Shown here: positions 58,109-64,000 of the stretch, one piece after another
Numbering within the stretch: position 1 is the stretch's first letter
How the letters are laid out: the number at the start of each line of letters is the position of its first letter
From: an uncultured Oscillospiraceae bacterium
GTDB taxonomy: Bacteria > Bacillota > Clostridia > Oscillospirales > Ruminococcaceae
Length of the DNA stretch: 64,000 bases
NCBI GenBank assembly: GCA_910579125.1
Contig: CAJTTH010000011.1
Span: 1 to 64,000, forward strand
Direction of reading: 5' to 3'
Notes under the pieces: generated by a model
The model's database searches: none
The model's input: only the letters and a program-made list of their open reading frames with translations
What the model was told of the DNA's origin: nothing
Program-made: the position numbers and the translations under genes

Positions 58109-60412
58109 TTAATACTTATCGGGATCCATACGCACAGTGCGCTTTACGGGCTGCATGGTAGCCTTGGAAACGACCTTGCCTGCCGTCGGAGCAGCCGTAA
58201 CAGTCGCCTCGTCGTCGGGCAGCATAATCACGGGCTTTGAAGATGCCGCGGGTTTGGGCGCTGCCGATTTTTGCGCCGCAGGCTTGGCTGCGGGAGCGGG
58301 GCTCTCCTTAATTACGGGCGGCTCGTCATCGGGCAGACTGATAGTCTTTTTAGGAGCTGTCTGCGCAGGCTTTGCAGTCGGCTTGGGAGCGTTCTGAGCG
58401 GGTTTCGGTGCTGCCTTAACAGGCTCGTCATCGGGCAGACTGATAGTCTTTTTTGGCGCTGTCTGTGTAGGTTTGGCAGTCGGCTTGGGAGCGCTCTGTA
58501 CGGGCGCGGGCTTTGAAACGGCGGCCGTTTTCGGCTTGCTGCCGTTGATAACAAACTTTTCAACGGTCTCATGCAGCATAGAGGACTGTGTTGCGAGCAG
58601 CTCGGAGGAATCCGCGCACTCTCTTGCGGAAACGCTTATCTGATTTACCGCTGTCGAAATGCTGTTCATACCCTCGAGGACTTGCTTTACCGATTCCGCC
58701 TGTTTTGTGGACGCGTCGGCGATCTCCTCTACGACCTTTGCGGACTCGCCCGCCTTGCCGACGATCATACCGAGCATTTCCGCGGTCTCGTTCGCGATGA
58801 CCGTGCCGTTCTCAACAGCCTTAAGAGACGTCTCGATAAGACCCGTAGTGGACTTTGCCGCCTGTGCGGTCTTGTTCGCGAGACGGCCTACCTCACCGGC
58901 GACTACCGCGAAGCCTTTTCCTGCCGCGCCCGCTCTTGCCGCCTCAATGGACGCGTTGAGCGAGAGTATGTTCGTCTGGGAAGAGATGTCCTGAATGGTC
59001 TTGATGATATTCGCGATCTGCGAGGAGGTAGTGTTGATCTCGTTCATTGCGGCAAGCATTCTCGACATCTTCTCGCTGCCCTCGTTCATAGAGGCAACGG
59101 TCTCCTCGGTCATTGTGCGCGCCTGTACCGCCTTTTCCGCGCTTTCGCTTATCTGATCGTGAACACTGTGCAGACTGTTATTAAGCTGCGAAACAGTATC
59201 CGCTTCTTCCGCCGCCGCCTGAGAAAGCACGGAGGAGTTTCCGGACATCTGAGCGGAGCTGGCGCTTACCTCGCGCCCCGCGCTCTCTATGTTCGCAACG
59301 ACCTCGCTCAGCGACTCGACAATGCGCTCAAGCGAATGCTCAACGGGCAGATAATCGCCCACATACTGCGCTCTCGGCTTTACGCAAAGGTTCTGCTTGG
59401 CGATCTCCTCCGCGTAGTAGGAGATATCGCCGATTATGTTACGATTGAAGTCCGCCATCGTGTTGACCGCATGAGAAAGCTCTCCCATTTCGTCATTGGA
59501 GCGGATATTTATCTGCTCTCCCGAAAGATCTCCCGCCGCCATTTCGGTGATCTTCGCGCGAACAGCATCCAAGGGCTTGATAATGCTTCTGGAAATAAAG
59601 ATATTTACAAGCAGAATCATTACTATCATAAATACTATAACGACTAAATTTACTGTGAACGCAGTCACTATGCCGTTGTAGTATTCGCCCGACTTTGCGC
59701 TGATAAGTACCGTCCAGCCGTCTGTGCCGTCGATAGACTCCGCCGCAAAGCAACCGAGACTCCCCCACTCGCCCTGCGGAGTAGCGTTAATATAACGCGA
59801 ACCGGATTTCTGCACATATTGGGAGTAATTCGCTATGGGAGCGTTGTTTTTCACAGCTGACGCAATGACTGTGCCGTCGCTCGCAAGAATAAACGTATCG
59901 CAGGCGCTTCCCGTAAGAATGGTCGACAGTTTGGACGCCTTCATCTCCGAACAGAGAATTCCTCCATCTGATCTTTTTGCGCCGAGGTAAAAGTTTGAAT
60001 TCGCGTCAGCGGGGGTCGTAATAACCACCGATGCGGAATTCAGCGCCGATATCACGTTCTGCGGAATCTCGCCGTTGTGGAACGTTCCGTCGCTGTCCAT
60101 AAATATCAAATTGTTCACATTATCATCGTAAGCCGCAACCATCTGCGCGTGAGCCGCCTTTTCCTCGGCAGTCCCGTTCCAAAATTCATAGTCGTTAGCG
60201 TGATCCATTACCAAAATGGTAATATTTTTCAGTCCGCTCGCAACCAGCGTTGAAGCGCTGTCCAGATTTTCGCCGAGCATAGTTTCAACGTTTTTCTGGG
60301 TCTGGATAAACTGTACGATAATGCCCACAGTCACATTAAGAATGAGTCCCAGCATAAGAAGCAGGCACATAAGCAGGACTTTTACCTTAATAGAATGTTT
60401 CGCTTTTTCCAC
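58109..60412 (-). CDS. Methyl-accepting chemotaxis protein with extended Pro/Ala-rich tail
   Basis: A transmembrane chemoreceptor of 767 residues. I use the GTG at 60412, 9 nt after GAGG, rather than the TTG at 60421. Membrane helix 1 is near residues 10-33, a periplasm-side sensor domain (about 35-245) follows, then helix 2 (about 248-275). HAMP and the methyl-accepting coiled coil come next, with SLNASIEAARAGAAGKGFAV at the signalling tip. Beyond about residue 620 lies an unusual tail rich in Lys, Pro and Ala containing three LPDDE motifs; two are in a 34-residue exact-register repeat. It does not end in a CheR-binding pentapeptide. The ligand is unknown, and no other chemotaxis gene is nearby. 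Confidence 0.9.
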   Translation of the reverse strand: MEKAKHSIKVKVLLMCLLLMLGLILNVTVGIIVQFIQTQKNVETMLGENLDSASTLVASGLKNITILVMDHANDYEFWNGTAEEKAAHAQMVAAYDDNVNNLIFMDSDGTFHNGEIPQNVISALNSASVVITTPADANSNFYLGAKRSDGGILCSEMKASKLSTILTGSACDTFILASDGTVIASAVKNNAPIANYSQYVQKSGSRYINATPQGEWGSLGCFAAESIDGTDGWTVLISAKSGEYYNGIVTAFTVNLVVIVFMIVMILLVNIFISRSIIKPLDAVRAKITEMAAGDLSGEQINIRSNDEMGELSHAVNTMADFNRNIIGDISYYAEEIAKQNLCVKPRAQYVGDYLPVEHSLERIVESLSEVVANIESAGREVSASSAQMSGNSSVLSQAAAEEADTVSQLNNSLHSVHDQISESAEKAVQARTMTEETVASMNEGSEKMSRMLAAMNEINTTSSQIANIIKTIQDISSQTNILSLNASIEAARAGAAGKGFAVVAGEVGRLANKTAQAAKSTTGLIETSLKAVENGTVIANETAEMLGMIVGKAGESAKVVEEIADASTKQAESVKQVLEGMNSISTAVNQISVSARECADSSELLATQSSMLHETVEKFVINGSKPKTAAVSKPAPVQSAPKPTAKPTQTAPKKTISLPDDEPVKAAPKPAQNAPKPTAKPAQTAPKKTISLPDDEPPVIKESPAPAAKPAAQKSAAPKPAASSKPVIMLPDDEATVTAAPTAGKVVSKATMQPVKRTVRMDPDKY
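58321..58530 (-). repeat. 102-bp tandem repeat in the chemoreceptor tail
   Basis: GCTCGTCATCGGGCAGACTG recurs at 58321 and 58423, a 102-bp period that encodes a 34-residue unit (TISLPDDEP... through APKK). A third, shorter LPDDE copy lies further on. The repeat keeps the reading frame. Confidence 0.75.
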
Positions 60413-60493
60413 TTTAGTCAACCTCTTTCACCGATAAAAATAGGCGGCTTTTCACAATATCTTTAATATCGTTTAAATTAAACCGCTACTTAT

Positions 60494-60522
60494 AGCATAA
60501 CACAAATTGACACAAATGTCAA
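60494..60522 (-). promoter_or_regulatory. Sigma-A promoter of the chemoreceptor gene
   Basis: Minus strand TTGACA (60517-60522), a 17-nt spacer and TATGCT (60494-60499). No SigD-like (TAAA-GCCGATAA) promoter is seen. Confidence 0.7.
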
Positions 60523-60560
60523 TATTTTTTTAGAAAAATTTAAACGCAAAGCAACACAAG

Positions 60561-60585
60561 ATCGGCGCCGTTTTCCGACGCCGAT
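60561..60585 (-). terminator. Hairpin after the EF-G-like gene
   Basis: Perfect 7-bp stem ATCGGCG / CGCCGAT with an 11-nt loop, about 25 bp past the stop. No clear T-run, so weak support. Confidence 0.4.
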
Positions 60586-60611
60586 AAATATGTGAAAAAT
60601 CAATCAGACCG

Positions 60612-62624
60612 TTATTTGGCAGCCGCAGCCGCCATTTCATATCTCGCGAACTCCGCCGAGAACTCGCCCAGACCCTGTGTTATCTGGCGCAGTACGAGCG
60701 CAAAATCAAGCATTTCAGCTTCGGGAGCCTCCGCGATGAGTTCTGTCATACCGTCGCCCATGCTGTTCATGCCGAGAACCGAGCCGCGGCGCTTGGACAG
60801 CACGCTCATAACGTCGCCCTGTTTATCGTCGGGAACGAGCACTTTCAAGCTCTGTATCGGCTCGAGCAGATACGGCTCGGCGATCTTCATACAATCCTTG
60901 AACGCCATGGACGCGGCTGTCTTGAACGCCATTTCCGAGCTGTCTACGGGGTGATAGCTTCCGTCGAGCAGCGTCGCTTTCAGGCGCACAACGGGATAGC
61001 CGCCGATAGAACCTTTCTCCGCAGCCTCCTGTAAGCCCTTTTCAATAGCGGGGAAGAAATTCTTGGGAACGGAGCCGCCGAATATCTTCTCCTCGAACAC
61101 CAGATCATCGCCGTCATACGGCTCAAACTCGATCTTAACGTGTCCGTACTGACCGTGACCGCCCGACTGCTTCTTGTATTTGCTTTCGATAGTGACCTTT
61201 TTGCGGATAGCCTCGCGGTACGCAACCTGCGGAGCAACCATTTCCACATCGAGACCGAACTTCGCCTTGAGCTTCGCCGCCGTAACGTCCAGATGCTGTT
61301 CGCCCAAGCCGCCGATAAGGCGCTCATGCGTTTCGTGATTGTGAACGTATTCGAGTGTACGGTCCTCTTCGAGCAGACGCTTTATAGCGGTGGAGAGCTT
61401 ACCCTCGTCGCCGCCGCGTATCAGCTTGAGCGTTCTGAAATAGCACGCCTTCGGGAACTCCATACCCGCCAGCGGCTTTGTATCAGCGGGGTCGCAGATA
61501 GTATCGCCGGTGTTTGCTTCCATTTTCGTGACCGCGCACAGGTCGCCCGCCCATACCTCGGCAGCCTCGTCCTGTTTCTTGCCGCAGACGGTGACGAGCT
61601 TGCCGAAACGCAGCTCCGCGCCCGCCGTCGAAACGGGAACGGTCTTTGCCGTCAGTTTACCCTGAACCACCTTTACATAGCTTATCTTACCGACAAACGG
61701 GTCGGCAACGGTCTTGAACACAATGCCCTTGAACGGCTTGTTCTCGTCGTAATCGGCGGGAGCGCCTTCGATAGTCTCGAGCTTTCTTTCGTTGGGAGAC
61801 GGCAGCATTTTCGTTACCGCGTCGAGCAGCATATCAACGCCCGAAAGCGTGTCGTTCGCGCAGCATACCACGGGAGTTATCGTTCCGCTTGCAACACCGT
61901 CGTGGATGCCCTTTACAAGTTCGTCATGGGTGAACTCCTCCTCGTTGAAGAATTTGTCCATAAACTCCTCGTTGGTCTCCGCGACTGCCTCCGCCATTGC
62001 CGCGCGCAGACCCGCGATACGGTTCTCGGACGCGGGCATCTCCACCTCGGTTGGAACGCCCTTCTTGTCGTATTTGTACGCCTTCATGGTCAAAAGGTTT
62101 ATGTAAGCCTCAACGGGACCGTTTTTGTCATATGGAACAACTATCGGGCAGACGGACGGTCCGAAAACGGTCTTCATCTGCGTGAATACGCGGTAGAAGT
62201 CGCTGTTCTCGACCTCCATACAGGTGACAGCCATCATACAAGCCTTGTTGTTCTTTACCGCGAGCTGATAGGATTTAATCGTGCCGGGGCATACTCCGTC
62301 CTTGCCGTTGACGGTGATGATAACGCTTTCGGCGGCGCGGATACCCTCGTGAAGTCCTCCTACAAAATCAAACTGGCCGGGAGCGTCGATAACGTTTATC
62401 TTGGTGTTGTTCCAGGTCATATTGGCAATAGACGCGTTTATCGAAATTTTGCGCTTTATCTCCTCCGCGTCGAAATCGCAAACCGTATTGCCCTCGGCGG
62501 TGTTTCCCATTCTGTCGGTTAATCCGCATTTGAAGAGCATAGCTTCCGCGAGAGCGGTCTTGCCGCTGCCGCCGTGACCCGCTAAGACAACGTTGCGTAT
62601 GTTGTCGGCTTTGAATGTGTTCAT
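60612..62624 (-). CDS. EF-G-like translational GTPase paralogue with degenerate G motifs
   Basis: A 670-residue protein with full EF-G domain order, started at the ATG at 62624 (GGAGGT upstream). G1 is GHGGSGKTALAEAML at 16-30. The switch II element reads DAPGQFDF at 80-87, so the His of DxPGH is Gln. The NKxD guanine-recognition motif is replaced by TCME (134-137) in VTCMEVENSDF. Domains II-V are intact, including YKKQSGGHGQYGHVKIEF. The housekeeping EF-G is at 42 kb. Family relatives (EF-G-2 type) often lack the His, but losing NKxD as well suggests changed or lost GTP specificity. Role unknown. Confidence 0.88.
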   Translation of the reverse strand: MNTFKADNIRNVVLAGHGGSGKTALAEAMLFKCGLTDRMGNTAEGNTVCDFDAEEIKRKISINASIANMTWNNTKINVIDAPGQFDFVGGLHEGIRAAESVIITVNGKDGVCPGTIKSYQLAVKNNKACMMAVTCMEVENSDFYRVFTQMKTVFGPSVCPIVVPYDKNGPVEAYINLLTMKAYKYDKKGVPTEVEMPASENRIAGLRAAMAEAVAETNEEFMDKFFNEEEFTHDELVKGIHDGVASGTITPVVCCANDTLSGVDMLLDAVTKMLPSPNERKLETIEGAPADYDENKPFKGIVFKTVADPFVGKISYVKVVQGKLTAKTVPVSTAGAELRFGKLVTVCGKKQDEAAEVWAGDLCAVTKMEANTGDTICDPADTKPLAGMEFPKACYFRTLKLIRGGDEGKLSTAIKRLLEEDRTLEYVHNHETHERLIGGLGEQHLDVTAAKLKAKFGLDVEMVAPQVAYREAIRKKVTIESKYKKQSGGHGQYGHVKIEFEPYDGDDLVFEEKIFGGSVPKNFFPAIEKGLQEAAEKGSIGGYPVVRLKATLLDGSYHPVDSSEMAFKTAASMAFKDCMKIAEPYLLEPIQSLKVLVPDDKQGDVMSVLSKRRGSVLGMNSMGDGMTELIAEAPEAEMLDFALVLRQITQGLGEFSAEFARYEMAAAAAK

Positions 62625-62704
62625 CTGAAAAGTACCTCCGGATTTTGATTTTGAAATGCAGACATAATGCACCTATTTATGGTTTCTGCAAACTCATTAT
62701 TCAT

Positions 62705-62733
62705 ATTATATAACATATTAGACAAAAATGCAA
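62705..62733 (-). promoter_or_regulatory. Promoter of the EF-G-like gene
   Basis: Minus strand TTGCAT (62728-62733), a 17-nt spacer and TATAAT (62705-62710). Confidence 0.7.
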
Positions 62734-62805
62734 GTGTTTTTATAAAAATTTTTTGCAGTTTTCACCAATTAGTCATTTTATACAAAATTATGTTATAAAA
62801 TTCTC

Positions 62806-62834
62806 TTGAATTGCGGAGAGAAATGGTGTATAAT
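62806..62834 (+). promoter_or_regulatory. Promoter of the CCA-adding-type gene
   Basis: TTGAAT (62806-62811), a 17-nt spacer and TATAAT (62829-62834), about 75 bp before the ATG. Confidence 0.7.
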
Positions 62835-62906
62835 TATTATGAGATATTATGTTGAAATTGCATGAATATTACGCCAAGTTTGCTTTTGGATAGGTGGGGA
62901 TTACAG

Positions 62907-64000
62907 ATGATCATTTTGCCGGCGCCCGTTGTTGAGGCTCTGGAGCGCCTTGAGAGCGCGGGATTTGAGGCTTATGTTGTCGGGGCTTGCGTGCGCGAGC
63001 TTATTGTTGGCAACTCGCCGCAGGATTTTGATATTGTGACAAACGCGGAAATAAACGATATAATGTTCACGTTCCGCGAATACCGTATCTCCGACGAGGG
63101 AATGTCACGCGGGGAGATACTTGTTACTGTCGTGGGAATGGTGATACAGATATCGCCGTACCGCCGCGAGGTGGTCGGCAACAGGGTCATGTACGCGGAG
63201 GATCTGGACACCGATCTGGCGCGGCGCGGTTTCACAATGAACGCCATGGCGTACTCCCCCAAGGCTGGGCTTATCGACCCGTATGACGGGCGCGGCGCGC
63301 TGACGGGCGAGATAAAACGGGTCGTGGCTATCGGCGAGAACGTGACGGTCAATGTAAAGGTGGGCGGAAAGCCGACCGCGGAGACTATCTACGATATGTC
63401 AAAGAGTTTCACGATACAGCCGTCGCGGCTTTTACAGGCTATCCGCTACTGCTCGGAGGACGAGTACGAGATCGACGAGCAGACGAGAAACTGCATGAAA
63501 GCGAACGTCGCGTGCTTCGAATATGCGGACGCGGGTTCGATACGCGAGGAATTGCAGCGCATTGTAATGGGAAAATTTGCGGCAAGGGCACTGGAGCAAA
63601 ACTCGGACATATTAAAATATGTGCTGCCCGAGATCGAGCCTTGTATCGGTTTTGAACAGCGGACGCGTCATCATGAATTTGACGTGTGGACGCATATATG
63701 CAAGGCGGTGGGCTACGCGCTGCCCGAGCCCGAGATACGTTTCGCCATGCTGTTCCACGATCTTGGAAAGCCCGATTGTATGTTCGTTGACGTCAGAGGA
63801 AACGGGCACTTCAAGGGTCACGCTGAACGCGGACGGCTGCTCGCCGAGGGTATAATGCGACGGCTGGAGTTCCCGAAGAATATGATAGACGAAATAAGTT
63901 GGCTTATCTACCACCACGACGTGCCCATTCCCGAGGACAGGAAAGAGCTGAAAGGGCTTATCCGCGAGCTGGGCGCGCCCGATCTGCGCGATCTTCTGCA
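62907..64000 (+). CDS. cca: CCA tRNA nucleotidyltransferase / poly(A) polymerase-family protein (3' truncated by window)
   Basis: The frame from the ATG at 62907 (GGTGGGGA upstream) stays open to the window end, giving 364 residues. The class II nucleotidyltransferase head is present: YVVGACVRELIVGN, then PQDFDIVTNA with the catalytic DxD and DLARRGFTMNAMAY. The RLLQAIRYCSED segment matches the tRNA-nucleotidyltransferase neck, and an HD domain (MLFHDLGKPD and YHHDVP) follows, as in CCA enzymes with C-terminal phosphohydrolase. The usual GGxVRD reads GACVRE. It likely builds or repairs the tRNA 3' CCA end. Distinguishing CCA-adding from A-adding types needs the full sequence. Confidence 0.87.
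   Translation, partial: MIILPAPVVEALERLESAGFEAYVVGACVRELIVGNSPQDFDIVTNAEINDIMFTFREYRISDEGMSRGEILVTVVGMVIQISPYRREVVGNRVMYAEDLDTDLARRGFTMNAMAYSPKAGLIDPYDGRGALTGEIKRVVAIGENVTVNVKVGGKPTAETIYDMSKSFTIQPSRLLQAIRYCSEDEYEIDEQTRNCMKANVACFEYADAGSIREELQRIVMGKFAARALEQNSDILKYVLPEIEPCIGFEQRTRHHEFDVWTHICKAVGYALPEPEIRFAMLFHDLGKPDCMFVDVRGNGHFKGHAERGRLLAEGIMRRLEFPKNMIDEISWLIYHHDVPIPEDRKELKGLIRELGAPDLRDLL

Noticed and set aside
1..64000. CRISPR arrays, tRNA or rRNA genes
   Set aside because: I found no regularly spaced short repeats and no cloverleaf or rRNA-like sequence in the intergenic gaps.

Overview
The window looks like a chromosomal segment of a Clostridia-class Firmicute, probably Oscillospirales/Ruminococcaceae-like. 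The signs are strong AGGAGG-type ribosome sites, sigma-A promoters almost always spaced 17 nt, a T-box leader on leuS, an rpoB-rpoC-rpsL-rpsG-fusA-tuf block, and plant-glucan and galactoside hydrolases typical of gut fibre users. Coding DNA is moderately GC-rich (by eye about 50-55%). The first 430 bp are clearly more AT-rich. The placement is inferred; no 16S rRNA gene is present, and I saw no tRNA, rRNA or CRISPR array.

Region 1-4480 is accessory: an AT-rich partial gene, a decayed nitroreductase start, and a divergently placed MarR-MATE-DUF1848 operon. A scar follows, made of the 3' end of an IS5-type transposase and a truncated phage-type cytosine methyltransferase. Region 4483-6200 is a two-gene sufC-sufB Fe-S assembly unit. 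It converges at a shared terminator on leuS, which has a T-box leader. Upstream lie three small, tightly coupled genes (a membrane protein, a zinc-ribbon protein and a HEYGH metallopeptidase-like protein).

Region 10.9-21 kb on the plus strand is housekeeping: a DUF1858 protein, trmK, nif3-like, rqcH, valS, a GNAT acetyltransferase, a sugar-nucleotide-type nucleotidyltransferase and an HD-GYP phosphodiesterase, with two unrecognised genes. Region 21-28.6 kb on the minus strand holds a BrxHI-like helicase and a BrxD-like ATPase (a BREX/Ter-associated pair, here without the rest of BREX), with a 34-residue CxC peptide gene between them. A heterodimeric ABC exporter follows.

Region 28.7-32.9 kb carries a sialate O-acetylesterase, an SDR, a thioesterase, rsmE and an acidic membrane peptide. 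Region 33-45.6 kb is the transcription/translation core (rpoB, rpoC, rpsL, rpsG, fusA, tuf), with separate strong promoters before rpoB, rpsL and tuf. The rplKAJL genes that usually precede rpoB are absent.

Region 45.6-49.6 kb (minus) is ychF, an Asp/Glu racemase, a NERD protein, a 55-residue gene and a GH27 alpha-galactosidase. Region 49.9-58 kb is a carbohydrate locus: an orphan substrate-binding lipoprotein, a secreted protein with a sortase-like tail, an AraC regulator, a lipoprotein GH16 glucanase, a cytosolic GH5, a GH13 and galM. Region 58-64 kb has a chemoreceptor with an unusual Pro/Ala/LPDDE tail, an EF-G paralogue with eroded GTPase motifs, and the start of a CCA-adding-type nucleotidyltransferase.

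The items most worth a second look are the isolated BrxD-BrxHI pair with its small CxC peptide, the eroded EF-G paralogue, two diverged copies of a nested palindromic element (one inside the leuS leader), and the low-complexity tails on the chemoreceptor and RpoB. All calls come from reading the sequence; no database search was possible.
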